This document shows positions 42,233-50,806 of a stretch of 64,000 nucleotides of DNA, piece after piece (positions within the stretch are counted from its first letter, which is position 1; every line of letters begins with the position of its first letter). Source of the DNA: Pseudonocardia sp. (GTDB lineage: Bacteria > Actinomycetota > Actinomycetes > Mycobacteriales > Pseudonocardiaceae); assembly GCF_025465255.1 (NCBI RefSeq), contig NZ_JAODNI010000108.1:43072-107071 (forward strand), given 5' to 3'. Below the pieces are notes generated by a model, which was not told the origin of the DNA, did no database searches, and saw only the letters and a list, made by a program, of their open reading frames with translations. The position numbers were made by a program, and so were the translations under genes.

Positions 42233-43020
42233 CTTTCCTCCGCATTCCGCCGCAGCAGGTAGGTGTCCATGATCCAGCCCTTGCGGGCGCGGGCGCTGGC
42301 CCTGGTCGTCACGATCTCGTCCCGGACCTCGAGCAGCGGCCCGGAGCACAGCAGCTCGTCCGGCGTGCCCAGGTAGGCGCCCCAGTAGATGTCGAGGCCC
42401 GCGGCGTCGGGGAGCTCGGCGAAGGCGGTGCCGCCGTCGAGCATCACCACCACGTCGTCGACGTCCGGGGGCATGCCCTCGGCGATCCGCCTTCCCGTGG
42501 TGATCAGCACGGGCCGGCCGATCCGGTTGAGGATGAGCCGGTGCGCGGCGGCGAGGGCCTGGACGCTGGAGATCCCGGGGATCGACGTCACCTGGAAGTC
42601 CGTGCCGGTGGCGCGGATCCGCTCCAGCAGGCGCAGGGTGCCGTCGTAGAGCGCGGGGTCCCCCCACACGAGGAAGGCGCCGCACGCGCCGTCGGGCAGC
42701 TCGTCGTCGATCATCCGGGCGTAGATCTCGGCGCGCCGGTCCTGCCAGTCCACGACGGCCTCACGGTAGGCCGCCGAGCCCGCGCCCTCCCCCGACCCGG
42801 CGCCCCGGTCCCGCTCCGGGTCCCGGGCCTCGACGACCCGGTAGTTCCTCGTGGGCACGTGCGTGGCGAGGATCTGCGTCCGGAGGGCCGCGAGATCGTC
42901 CTTCACCTCGCCCTTGCCGATGAGGAAGAAGACGTCCACCTCGTTGAGGGCCCGCACCGCCTGCACGGTGAGGTGGTCCGGGTCCCCCGCGCCGATCCCG
43001 ATGACGTGCACCTTTCGCAT
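42229..43020 (-). CDS. cobF: Precorrin-6A synthase (deacetylating)
   Basis: A 263-residue SAM-dependent methyltransferase, CobF, which methylates C-1 and releases acetate during ring contraction in the aerobic pathway. The opening GIGAGDPDHLTVQAVRALNEVDVFF lies near residues 8-32, the substrate loop VWGDPALYDGTLRLLERI near 116-133 and the C-terminal GISSVQALAAAHRLILNRIGRPVLITTGRR near 145-175. Its presence, with CobE, shows the oxygen-dependent route. ATG 43020. It lies 11 kb from the other cobalamin genes and is coupled to a permease gene. No riboswitch is visible in the 150-base gap upstream. Confidence 0.92.
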   Translation of the reverse strand: MRKVHVIGIGAGDPDHLTVQAVRALNEVDVFFLIGKGEVKDDLAALRTQILATHVPTRNYRVVEARDPERDRGAGSGEGAGSAAYREAVVDWQDRRAEIYARMIDDELPDGACGAFLVWGDPALYDGTLRLLERIRATGTDFQVTSIPGISSVQALAAAHRLILNRIGRPVLITTGRRIAEGMPPDVDDVVVMLDGGTAFAELPDAAGLDIYWGAYLGTPDELLCSGPLLEVRDEIVTTRASARARKGWIMDTYLLRRNAEER

Positions 43021-43170
43021 GGGCAGACCGTAACGGGCGAGGGCGGACAGTTCGGTCAGGACACTTTCTCCGGGTCGCGGACCGGGCTCACGCGGGTACT
43101 GTCGCCACCCGACGGAGTGAAGGCACACCTCGAAGATCGGCCCGGACGACGCATCGAGGAGGACGCTCGC

Positions 43171-44286
43171 GTGAGGGTGGCGCACCTGGTGGACACGCTC
43201 CACCCGGACGGGTCGGAGACCGGTCTCGTCGCACTGGCCGGAGCGGCGGAGCCCGCCGGCCTGGAACTGGTCGTCGTCGCGATCTCGGGCAACGCGAACA
43301 CCCCGCCGGCCGAGCGGCTGCGCCGGTCCGGGGCGACGGTCGTCGAGCTGGGCGTCGCGCCCTGGGATCCGCGGGCGCTCCCTCGCGCCGCCGAGATCCT
43401 GCGCGGGCTCGACGTCGCGCTGATCCACACCCACATGCCGAACGCGGACGTCCTGGGCGGCGCCCTCGGCGCCCGGCTGCGGATCCCGGTGGTCTCGACG
43501 CTGCACCTGATCCACGACGAGCCGGCGGACCGCCTCGACCGGGTCCGCCGCACCGCCAAGGTGTTCGCGCGCAAGCGGTTCGTCACCCGCAGCATCGCGA
43601 TCTCCGAGCTGCAACGGGACTGGTACGCGCGCGTCGCGGGCTCCGGGCACGGTCTCGTCGTGCTCCCCGACGGCGTCACCGACCCGGGCCCGGTGCCCCC
43701 CGAGGCGATCTCCCGCATACGCACCCGGCTCGGCGCCGCCGACGACGGGCTGCTCGCCGTCTCCGCCGCCCCGATGCGCCGGGGCAAGGGCCAGGACATG
43801 CTGCTCGACGCCGTCGCCGAGCTCCCTGCGGACAGCCCGTGGACCGTCGTCCTCACCGGGGACGGGCCGCTGCGCGCGTGGCTGGAGGCCCGCGTCTCCC
43901 GCGACGACGCCCTGCGCGACCGCCTCCTGTTCGCCCCGCACGAGGACCCGGCCGGGATGCTCGCGGCGGCGGACCTGCAGCTGCACACCACCCGCGCGGA
44001 CGCGATGCCCAGCGTCGTCGTCCGCGGCCTGGCGGCCGGGGTGCCCGCGATCGTGACGCGCGTCGGGGGGCTGCCCGAGATCGTCACCCGGGACACCGGG
44101 GTCGTGGTCCCGCTGGACGCCGGCGCGATCACCGCCGCGATGATCCGCCTCGGCGGGGACGACGCGCTCCGCGCGGAGATGGGCCGCGCCGCCCGGGCCC
44201 GCTACCTCGAGCGGTTCGAGGCCGTGGGCTGGGCGAAGCGGCTCCGGGAGGTCTACGACGCGGTGCTGGACCCCGTCCCGGCCTGA
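43171..44286 (+). CDS. Family 4-type glycosyltransferase
   Basis: A 371-residue GT-B glycosyltransferase. The N-terminal half begins VAHLVDTLHPDGSETGL (residues 3-19), with IHTHMPNADVLGG near 91-103. The C-terminal half has SAAPMRRGKGQDMLLDAVAELP near 190-211, LTGDGPLRAWLE near 222-233 and the nucleotide-sugar motif EGxxxE-like RADAMPSVVVRGLAAGVPAIVTRVGGLPEIV near 270-300. GTG 43171 follows GAGGAGG. The acceptor is unknown; teichoic, capsular or glycolipid material is possible. Its last 34 bases overlap the end of the converging GMC gene. Confidence 0.85.
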   Translation: MRVAHLVDTLHPDGSETGLVALAGAAEPAGLELVVVAISGNANTPPAERLRRSGATVVELGVAPWDPRALPRAAEILRGLDVALIHTHMPNADVLGGALGARLRIPVVSTLHLIHDEPADRLDRVRRTAKVFARKRFVTRSIAISELQRDWYARVAGSGHGLVVLPDGVTDPGPVPPEAISRIRTRLGAADDGLLAVSAAPMRRGKGQDMLLDAVAELPADSPWTVVLTGDGPLRAWLEARVSRDDALRDRLLFAPHEDPAGMLAAADLQLHTTRADAMPSVVVRGLAAGVPAIVTRVGGLPEIVTRDTGVVVPLDAGAITAAMIRLGGDDALRAEMGRAARARYLERFEAVGWAKRLREVYDAVLDPVPA

Positions 44287-45929
44287 ACCCGGTTCCGGGT
44301 GGCGGCGAACGCCGTCTCCGCCGTCCGGCAGGCCAGCGCGACCAGCGCCAGCGTGGGCCCGACGGCGCCGGCCGTCGGGAAGACGGCGCTGCTGGCGACG
44401 AAGAGGTTGGGGCACCCGTGCACCCTGGCGTGGGTGTCGACGACACCGGTGCGCGGCGAGTCGGACATCCGCAGCAGGCCCATCTGGTGCGTCCCGTCGG
44501 TGAACGGCATGTCCAGCACCTCCTCGACGTCGGAGAGGTCGACCGAGGCGAGCCCCAGCCGCTCCAGCTCGCCGCCGATCATGCGCATGGACGCGACGAT
44601 GCTCCGCCGGTCCTCCGCCGAGACCGAGTAGTCCACCCGGAGCCGGCGTTGGCCGAGCGCGTCGCGCTCGCGGTCCAGCGTCACCCGGCTCGCCGGGTCC
44701 GGGGACTGCTCGGCGTCGAAGCGGAGCCGGCAGTGCGCGCCGTCCAGCGGCATGAACGACGGCAGGATCCGGCCGCCGGTGAGCCGCGGCCGGGCCCAGG
44801 ACGCGGCGAACGCGCCGACCCGCGGCAGGTCCGCCACGACGTTGCGCAGGTGCCGGGCGATCCCGGTGGTGCCGGTGTACTGGGCGTGCGTGCCGGAGGA
44901 CTTGAAGCCCAGCCGGGCGCGGCCGAGACCCCAGTAGGTGAGCGCGAAGGTGGACAGCAGGCCGTCGCCGTGGGCGGGGTCCTTCGGGTCCGCGAACCAG
45001 AGCGCCGCCTTGAGGTTCCGCAGCCGGTGCGCCTCCTGGGTGCGACGGCCGAGCGCCAGCATCCGCCGGGCGTAGACGCCGTCGCCGCTGCTCACGTAGC
45101 CGAGCGCGAGGGCCCGGCCCGCGTCCGTCGGCACGATCCGGCCCACCTCGCCGACGGGGTGGGTCATGTAGTGCCGGCCGAGCTGGTCGTGCTCGTTGCC
45201 GATGCCCGCGCCGCCGGCGGTGTCCGAGGCCAGCAGGATCCGCGTCGACTCCAGCCCGCCCGCCGCGAGCACGTAGGCGCGCGCCCGGACGGTGATCTCC
45301 ACCCCCGGCCGCGGCACCACGACGGCCGCGGTGACCGCGCCGCCGAGCGGATCGCGGTCGAACCGCGCCACCCCGGCGTGGAGGAACAACCGCACCTGGT
45401 CCGCCGTGGCGAGGGCGGTGATCCGCGGGGCGAGCTTCGTGGGCGGGCTCCAGCGCCAGGTGTCGTCCCAGGTCAGGACGTCCGACGCCGGGACGGGCGA
45501 CTCCGGGAAGCCGGAGCGGGCCGCGGAGTACTCGCAGGACCCGGCCTGCAGGTGCCGCTGGGCACGCGGGTAGTACCGGCGCAGCTCCGCGTGCGGGATC
45601 GGCCAGCCGCTGCCCGGGACCCACTCCCGCGCGTCGAGGTCCAGGTCGTCGAGCGGCGCGCAGCGGCCGCCCCAGGTCGCACTGCTGCCGCCGAGCCGCT
45701 TCTGCCGCACCGCTTCGAGCGGGTCGTGCGCGCCGGTGCCCGCGACCCCGCGGTAGGTGTCCAGGGCCTCCCGGTCGGCGCCCTTGCCGCCACCCTCCAG
45801 GACCACGACGTCCGCGCCCCGGGAGGCGAGCTCGGCCGCCGCGGCGGCGCCCGCCGGGCCGGTGCCGATCACGCACACCTCGGCGTCGACCACGGTCCCG
45901 GGTTCGACGGTGCGGGCATCGGTGATCAT
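44253..45929 (-). CDS. GMC-family oxidoreductase
   Basis: A 558-residue FAD enzyme of the glucose-methanol-choline type. The Rossmann motif is VIGTGPAGAAAAAELASRGADVVVLEGG near residues 20-47, RLGGSSATWGGRCAP near 78-92 is the flavin loop, and the C-terminal signature GCPNLFVASSAVFPTAGAVGPTLALVALA near 500-530 contains the catalytic-region residues; a histidine in DGTHQMGLLRM near 470-480 may be the active base. Members oxidise alcohols or sugars. ATG 45929 with GGAGG about 12 bases upstream. It converges on the glycosyltransferase with overlapping 3' ends, so a shared cell-surface pathway is only a guess. Confidence 0.85.
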   Translation of the reverse strand: MITDARTVEPGTVVDAEVCVIGTGPAGAAAAAELASRGADVVVLEGGGKGADREALDTYRGVAGTGAHDPLEAVRQKRLGGSSATWGGRCAPLDDLDLDAREWVPGSGWPIPHAELRRYYPRAQRHLQAGSCEYSAARSGFPESPVPASDVLTWDDTWRWSPPTKLAPRITALATADQVRLFLHAGVARFDRDPLGGAVTAAVVVPRPGVEITVRARAYVLAAGGLESTRILLASDTAGGAGIGNEHDQLGRHYMTHPVGEVGRIVPTDAGRALALGYVSSGDGVYARRMLALGRRTQEAHRLRNLKAALWFADPKDPAHGDGLLSTFALTYWGLGRARLGFKSSGTHAQYTGTTGIARHLRNVVADLPRVGAFAASWARPRLTGGRILPSFMPLDGAHCRLRFDAEQSPDPASRVTLDRERDALGQRRLRVDYSVSAEDRRSIVASMRMIGGELERLGLASVDLSDVEEVLDMPFTDGTHQMGLLRMSDSPRTGVVDTHARVHGCPNLFVASSAVFPTAGAVGPTLALVALACRTAETAFAATRNRVQAGTGSSTAS

Positions 45930-46322
45930 TACGGAGGTCCTCCCCCAGGTGTTCGGTGGGCCCGGTGCCACGGTGCGCCGGGACGGTCGTGCCGTCGACG
46001 CTAACGACGGCGCCTGTGACGACGCTGAGGCGCCTCGGCGCGGGGCGGACCTGAGAACACTGAGAACGGTCGTCGCAGGCGGGCGTTCGCTGACCTTCCG
46101 CCGCCGTCCGTTCGTCGCACCGGGCCCTGGGCCGGTTCCGGAGGAGATCACGACGTGGTTACGGTCGCACGGCCGAACGGGAGACCCCGGGCGGCGCGCC
46201 CGGTCGACACGTTCCCCGCCTGTCCGTCGACATTCCCCCGGGCGCCCGTCAGAACGCGACAGGCGCGGACCAGGGTCCGGCTCCCCACCAGGACCCCCGC
46301 GGGACGTGCGAGGACCCCGAGC
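45930..46322. other. Long leader between the GMC gene and the NlpC/P60 gene
   Basis: No independent gene is seen in these 393 bases. A GTG at 46155, preceded by GGAGGAG, is in frame with the NlpC/P60 gene and would add 56 basic residues; the closer ATG 46323 is preferred. I looked for a cyclic-di-AMP (ydaO) riboswitch, which often precedes such genes in actinobacteria, and did not find its conserved blocks. A short palindrome GAGGCGCCTC lies near 46028. Confidence 0.4.
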
Positions 46323-47372
46323 ATGACCGAACAGCGTGCGCGCCACCGCGCGGGCGAGCAGTCCGATCCGTCCACCGAGCGCTCCCTCTCGGCCGCGGAG
46401 CTGCTGGCCAGGCTCGCCCCGCCCGGCACCGAGGGCCGTACCGGGCGCCCCACCCGGCACGTCGCCCCGGAGCAGGACACCCCGCCCGCGGGGCTGCCGG
46501 AGGGCTGGGTCGGCAACGCCGACCCGTCCGCGGTCACCCGCGTCATCCCGGCCCAGGGCTTCACGACGCTGCCGTTCCCGCGCTCGCCGCGGACCGCGGC
46601 CGCCGCCGTGTCCGTGACGGTGCTCGGCGCCACGGCCGTCCTCACCGCGGTGGGCGGTTCCGTCCCGGCCGGGGCCGCCGCGGCCCTGACGACCACGGGC
46701 ACCGGCTCGATACGCGCCGTCCCGGAGGGCGAGAACGTCCAGCTCGTCTCGGCCTCGGCTCCGTCGGCGATGAACTCGACGCTCGGCTCGGCCGTCGGCC
46801 GGGCGAACGACGCGTTCCCCGCGGTCTTCGACCGGGCGGACGCCGCCGGGATCGCGGCGAACAACCTCGCCCTCGCGCGCGCCGCGGAGCAGAAGGCCGC
46901 CGCGGAGAAGCTCGCCCGGACCAAGGCGGCGCAAGCCCGCTCGGCGCTCTCGGCGCAGCCCGCCCGCGGCGGCGGCTCCGGCTCCGGCTCCGGGGACGTC
47001 TCCGCCCCGGCCGCCTCGACCGGCTCCGGCCCGGGTGCCAAGGCCCTCGCGCTGGCCACCGGCAAGCTCGGCAAGCCCTACGTGTGGGGCGCCGCCGGGC
47101 CGAACTCGTTCGACTGCTCCGGTCTCGTCCAGTGGGCGTTCAGCCAGGTCGGCAAGAGCCTGCCGCACTCCTCCAACGCGCAGTCCCAGCTGGGCACTCC
47201 GGTCAGCATGGCGAACCTGCAGCCCGGCGACCTGGTGTTCTTCTACTCCCCGGTCAGCCACGTCGGCATCTACGCGGGCAACGGCAAGATCCTCAACGCC
47301 AGCACGTCCGGGGAGCCGGTGAAGTACTCGGACATGGCGAACATGCCTTTCCACAACGCCGTCCGCCTGTGA
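46323..47372 (+). CDS. NlpC/P60-family cell-wall peptidase
   Basis: A 349-residue protein: a cytoplasmic-looking N-terminal third with RSLSAAELLARLAPPG near residues 20-35, one hydrophobic segment near 95-125, a coiled alanine- and lysine-rich stretch (AARAAEQKAAAEKLARTKAAQARS) near 185-215, a glycine-serine linker and a C-terminal NlpC/P60 domain from 240. The active cysteine is in FDCSGLVQWAFSQVG near 261 and the histidine in SPVSHVGIYAGNGKI near 311. Such enzymes cut peptidoglycan stem peptides. ATG 46323 has GAGGA eight bases upstream. Its stop codon is the first part of palindromic element copy C. Confidence 0.85.
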   Translation: MTEQRARHRAGEQSDPSTERSLSAAELLARLAPPGTEGRTGRPTRHVAPEQDTPPAGLPEGWVGNADPSAVTRVIPAQGFTTLPFPRSPRTAAAAVSVTVLGATAVLTAVGGSVPAGAAAALTTTGTGSIRAVPEGENVQLVSASAPSAMNSTLGSAVGRANDAFPAVFDRADAAGIAANNLALARAAEQKAAAEKLARTKAAQARSALSAQPARGGGSGSGSGDVSAPAASTGSGPGAKALALATGKLGKPYVWGAAGPNSFDCSGLVQWAFSQVGKSLPHSSNAQSQLGTPVSMANLQPGDLVFFYSPVSHVGIYAGNGKILNASTSGEPVKYSDMANMPFHNAVRL

Positions 47373-47463
47373 GCGTGGAACCTCGCTAGAACGAGGTTCC
47401 CCACGCACGACCCCAGGTGAGCTGCGAAAACGCGATCAGACCTGCGTGCCCGCGCGCGGGCAC
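47369..47463 (+). repeat. CTAGAA-loop palindromic element, copy C (convergent intergenic)
   Basis: The best-formed copy: GGAACCTCG and CGAGGTTCC pair perfectly around CTAGAA at 47386-47391, with outer GTGAGCG/CGCAC pairing. It starts within the NlpC/P60 stop codon, carries the tail GTGAGCTGCG, and is followed at 47446-47463 by the perfect palindrome GTGCCCGCGCGCGGGCAC. It fills the space between that gene and the converging DeoR-type regulator and may end transcription on both strands. Confidence 0.88.
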
Positions 47464-47474
47464 ATCCGGCGGGG

Positions 47475-48287
47475 TCACGCCAGCACGAGCTCCCCGACCT
47501 CGCCGGAGAGCACCGCGCGGGCCTCGTCGTCGATGCCCGTGTCGGTCACGAGCACGTCCGCCTCGGCCAGCGAGGCGATCGTCGAGATCCCGGTGACGCC
47601 CCACTTCGAGCTGTCCGCGACCACCACCAGCCGGTGGCCCGCCTCGACGAGCGCCCGGTCCGTCTCGCTCTCCATCAGGTTCGGCGTGGTGAACCCGGCG
47701 GCCGCGGACATCCCGTGCACGCCGAGGAAGACGAGATCCAGGTTCAGCGTCCGCAGCGCCGCCACCGCGACCGGCCCGACCAGCGCCTCCGAGGGAGTGC
47801 GGATGCCCCCGGTGAGGATCACCATCCGGTCCGCCCGGTCCACCCGGTGCAGCACCTCCGCCGCGGCGAGGGAGTTGGTGACGACCGTCAGTCCGGGGAC
47901 GTCGACGAGCCGGCGGGCGAGCGCGTACGTCGTCGTCCCCGCGGAGAGGCCGACGACGGAACCGGGCTCGACGAGCCGGGCGGCGGCCCGCGCGATCCCC
48001 TCCTTCTCCGCGAGGTGCCGGCCGGACTTCGCGGAGAACCCGGGCTCGTCGGTCCCGGACGGCGGGTCCACGGCGGTCGCCCCACCGTGGACCTTGTCCA
48101 GTAGCCGGCGCCGGGCGAGCGCGTCGAGGTCCCGGCGGACCGTCATGTCCGAGACGCCGAGCCAGGCGGCGAGGTCGGAGACCCGGACCGAGCCCTGCGC
48201 GCGGACCCGCTCGACGATCAGCTCCCGGCGACGACGGGCGAGCAGCCCCGGCGGATCCTGCCGCTTCTCCGCGTCGTCCCCGCCCAT
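47475..48287 (-). CDS. DeoR/GlpR-family transcriptional regulator
   Basis: A 270-residue repressor. The N-terminal helix-turn-helix VRVSDLAAWLGVSDMTVRRDLDALARRRLL (about residues 27-57) is followed by the DeoR signature HGGATAVD near 62-69 and a sugar-phosphate-binding domain with GLSAGTTTYALARRL near 100-115, TGGIRTPSEALVG near 150-162 and HGMSAAAGFTTPNLMESETDRALV near 180-203. It is divergent from a sodium:solute symporter gene, which is its likely target. The ATG at 48287 is used; the GTG at 48293 is equally possible. Confidence 0.88.
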   Translation of the reverse strand: MGGDDAEKRQDPPGLLARRRRELIVERVRAQGSVRVSDLAAWLGVSDMTVRRDLDALARRRLLDKVHGGATAVDPPSGTDEPGFSAKSGRHLAEKEGIARAAARLVEPGSVVGLSAGTTTYALARRLVDVPGLTVVTNSLAAAEVLHRVDRADRMVILTGGIRTPSEALVGPVAVAALRTLNLDLVFLGVHGMSAAAGFTTPNLMESETDRALVEAGHRLVVVADSSKWGVTGISTIASLAEADVLVTDTGIDDEARAVLSGEVGELVLA

Positions 48288-48382
48288 CCGCACACAATGC
48301 AACGCGACCACACGAACGTCAACGCCAGGTCTCGACACGGATACGGGCAGCTCGGCGCGCGTCGAATCCCTCATCCGGGGTA

Positions 48383-48399
48383 TGTTGCGCGACCCAACA
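48383..48399. promoter_or_regulatory. Possible DeoR-type operator in the regulator-symporter gap
   Basis: TGTTGCGCGACCCAACA has TGTTG/CAACA arms around a 7-base spacer, about mid-way between the divergent DeoR-type gene and the symporter gene. A related TTGTCGGACA-like sequence lies 18 bases further on. DeoR proteins bind such short inverted sites in their own control regions. Confidence 0.4.
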
Positions 48400-48541
48400 G
48401 ATCTACTCTGTCCGACAATGTTCAGTCGTGTCCGTACGCGGGCGGGTGCCATCCCGTCACAGCCGCCACACGGGCACCAGGCCAAGGAGTCGCAATGACG
48501 CGCAGCGTGTACCGGCGCGCGGCACGAGGAGGGACCCTCCG

Positions 48542-50227
48542 ATGATGCTGGCGCAGGCCCAGACCGATCTCAGACTCGACGCGAACGCGATCGACTACCT
48601 GCTCGTCGCCTTCTACTTCGTCCTCGTGCTGGGGATCGGGTTCGCCGCGCGGCGCTCGGTCTCCTCCAGCCTGGACTTCCTGCTCTCCGGCCGCTCGATG
48701 CCGGCGTGGGTGACCGGACTGGCCTTCATCTCGGCCAACCTCGGTGCGCTCGAGCTGATCGGCATGGTGGCGAACGGGGCCCAGTACGGCATCCCGACCG
48801 TCCACTACTACTGGATCGGCGCCATCCCTGCGATGGTGTTCCTCGCCCTGGTGATGATGCCGTTCTACTACGGCTCCAAGGCCCGCAGCGTCCCCGAGTT
48901 CCTCTACAAGAGGTTCAACCGGACCACGCAGCGCGTGCAGGCCGTGATCTTCGCGTTCGCGTCGATCCTGATCGCGGGTGTCAACCTCTTCTCGCTCGGC
49001 CTGCTGCTCGAGGCCCTGCTCGGCTGGCCGCTCCCGCTGGCCATCCCGGTCGCGGCGCTGATCGTGCTCGCGTACACCACCCTCGGCGGCCTCTCGGCGG
49101 CGATCTACAACGAGGTGCTGCAGTTCTTCGTGATCCTGGCACTGCTCATCCCGCTGACCATCGCGGGCCTCAACCGCGTAGGCGGCTGGAGCGGCCTCAA
49201 GCAGGCCGTGACCGACGGCCCCGGCGGCGCCGAGCAGCTGAGCTCCTGGCCCGGGACGTCGCTCACCGAGATCGCGAACCCGGTGCTCTCGGTGGTGGGC
49301 CTGGTGTTCGGCCTCGGCTTCGTGCTCTCGTTCGGCTACTGGACGACGAACTTCGCCGAGGTCCAGCGCGCCCTGTCCGCGAAGAGCATGTCCGCGGCCA
49401 AGCGCACGCCGCTGATCGGGGCGTTCCCGAAGGCGCTGATCCCGCTCGTCGTCGTCATCCCCGGCATGGTCGCCGCGGTGCTGGTCCCGCAGCTCAGCGC
49501 GCTGAAGAACGGACAGCCGAGCGACGTCACCTACAACAACGCGCTGTCGCTGCTGATGAAGGAGGTCCTGCCGAACGGGATCCTCGGCGTCGCCATCGCG
49601 GGTCTGCTGGCCGCGTTCATGGCCGGCATGGCCGCGAACATCAGCTCGTTCAACACCGTCTTCACCTACGACATCTGGCAGGACTGGGTGCGGCCCGGCC
49701 GCTCGGACCGGTACTACCTGCAGGTCGGGCGCTGGGTCACGGTGATCGGCTGCGTGCTGGCGATCGGGACGGCGTTCATCGCGTCCGGCTCGTCCAACCT
49801 GATGGACTACATCCAGTCCCTGTTCAGCTTCTTCAACGCGCCGCTGTTCGCGATCTTCATTCTCGGCCTGTTCTGGCGGCGGATGACCGGCACGTCGGCC
49901 TGGATCGGGCTGCTGTCCGGCACGGCCGCGGCGGTCGTGGTGAACATCCTGGTCAGCACCGGTGTGCTGGCCCTCTCGAGCCAGGCGGGCAGCTTCGTCG
50001 GGGCGAGCGCGGCGTTCGTGGTCGGCATCATCGTGGCCGTGATCGTCTCGCAGGTCACGAAGCCGAAGACCGAGACCGAGCTCGTCGGTCTGGTGTGGAG
50101 CCTGACGCCGAAGGCCGACCGGCAGCACACCTCCGACGGCGAGGACTCCGGGTGGTACCGGCGTCCGGGCGTCCTCGGCGGCGGCGTGCTCGCGCTGACC
50201 GTCGTCCTCTACGTGATCTTCAGCTGA
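48542..50227 (+). CDS. Sodium:solute symporter
   Basis: A 561-residue transporter of the SSS family with about 13 hydrophobic segments. Signatures include DFLLSGRSMPAWVTGLAFISANLGALELIG near residues 40-69, YYGSKARSVPEFLYKRFN near 105-122, and AFMAGMAANISSFNTVFTYDIWQDWVRP near 355-382, where the sodium-site serines lie. The group imports sugars, inositol or amino acids with sodium; a sugar is likely here because the divergent regulator is of the DeoR type. ATG 48542 follows GAGGAGGG. A two-helix protein gene follows 11 bases later, probably a subunit or modulator. Confidence 0.88.
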   Translation: MMLAQAQTDLRLDANAIDYLLVAFYFVLVLGIGFAARRSVSSSLDFLLSGRSMPAWVTGLAFISANLGALELIGMVANGAQYGIPTVHYYWIGAIPAMVFLALVMMPFYYGSKARSVPEFLYKRFNRTTQRVQAVIFAFASILIAGVNLFSLGLLLEALLGWPLPLAIPVAALIVLAYTTLGGLSAAIYNEVLQFFVILALLIPLTIAGLNRVGGWSGLKQAVTDGPGGAEQLSSWPGTSLTEIANPVLSVVGLVFGLGFVLSFGYWTTNFAEVQRALSAKSMSAAKRTPLIGAFPKALIPLVVVIPGMVAAVLVPQLSALKNGQPSDVTYNNALSLLMKEVLPNGILGVAIAGLLAAFMAGMAANISSFNTVFTYDIWQDWVRPGRSDRYYLQVGRWVTVIGCVLAIGTAFIASGSSNLMDYIQSLFSFFNAPLFAIFILGLFWRRMTGTSAWIGLLSGTAAAVVVNILVSTGVLALSSQAGSFVGASAAFVVGIIVAVIVSQVTKPKTETELVGLVWSLTPKADRQHTSDGEDSGWYRRPGVLGGGVLALTVVLYVIFS

Positions 50228-50238
50228 GGAGCGAGACC

Positions 50239-50541
50239 ATGACCGAATCGGAAGGTGCCCGGATCGGGCACGACACCCCGGTGTCGTCGACCGCTTCCCG
50301 ACTGTTCGACCTGCGCACGGTGCTCGCGGTGCTGTTCGCGGTGTACGGGCTGGTGCTGCTGATCCTGGGGCTGGCCACGACGACGGACGCGGACATCGCC
50401 AAGGCCGGCGGGTTCAACATCAACCTCGACACCGGCATCGCGATGCTGGTGGTGGCGGTGCTGTTCGGACTGTGGGTCCGGGTGCGCCCCACGAGGGCGC
50501 CCGGGGCCACCGGCGACGGTGCCGGGCCGACGGGGCACTGA
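50239..50541 (+). CDS. Small two-helix membrane protein paired with the symporter
   Basis: A 100-residue protein with two hydrophobic segments, near residues 24-46 (LRTVLAVLFAVYGLVLLILGLAT) and 62-82 (LDTGIAMLVVAVLFGLWV), and hydrophilic ends. It starts 11 bases after the symporter stop, with GAGGAG in between, so it is co-transcribed. Similar short partners of SSS transporters exist in actinomycetes; a stabilising role is plausible but not shown. Confidence 0.7.
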   Translation: MTESEGARIGHDTPVSSTASRLFDLRTVLAVLFAVYGLVLLILGLATTTDADIAKAGGFNINLDTGIAMLVVAVLFGLWVRVRPTRAPGATGDGAGPTGH

Positions 50542-50595
50542 GCAGATGCTCGACGGGCCGGTGCCGGGATCATCCCGGTGCCGGCCCTCGGTGCG

Positions 50596-50685
50596 TCAGC
50601 TGCGGGAACCGACGGGGTAGTGCGGGTTGAACGCGACGAGCGTCCACTCGTCGAGGTGGCGCACGGCGCGCCGGATGACGGTCAT
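50596..50685 (-). CDS. Candidate 29-residue protein
   Basis: Short frame starting at ATG 50685, preceded at about ten bases by GGGAGG, and ending at 50596. The peptide is basic then aromatic (VRHLDEWTLVAFNPHYP) with no membrane segment. The codon usage and ribosome site are reasonable, but nothing else supports it. It lies alone in a 265-base gap between a membrane-protein gene and yigZ. Confidence 0.35.
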   Translation of the reverse strand: MTVIRRAVRHLDEWTLVAFNPHYPVGSRS

Positions 50686-50806
50686 CACGAGGGGTCCTCC
50701 CAGAGTGCTCGACAGTGACACCCGTATCGACGTGGCGATCATCTGAATCGTTACCGAAGACGGCCGGATCGCGACCCGGCTCACTGTCCCCGTTAGCGTC
50801 ACGCCC

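Noticed and set aside
46000..46322. Cyclic-di-AMP riboswitch before the NlpC/P60 gene
   Set aside because: The conserved blocks of that riboswitch are not visible, despite the usual association with such genes in actinobacteria.
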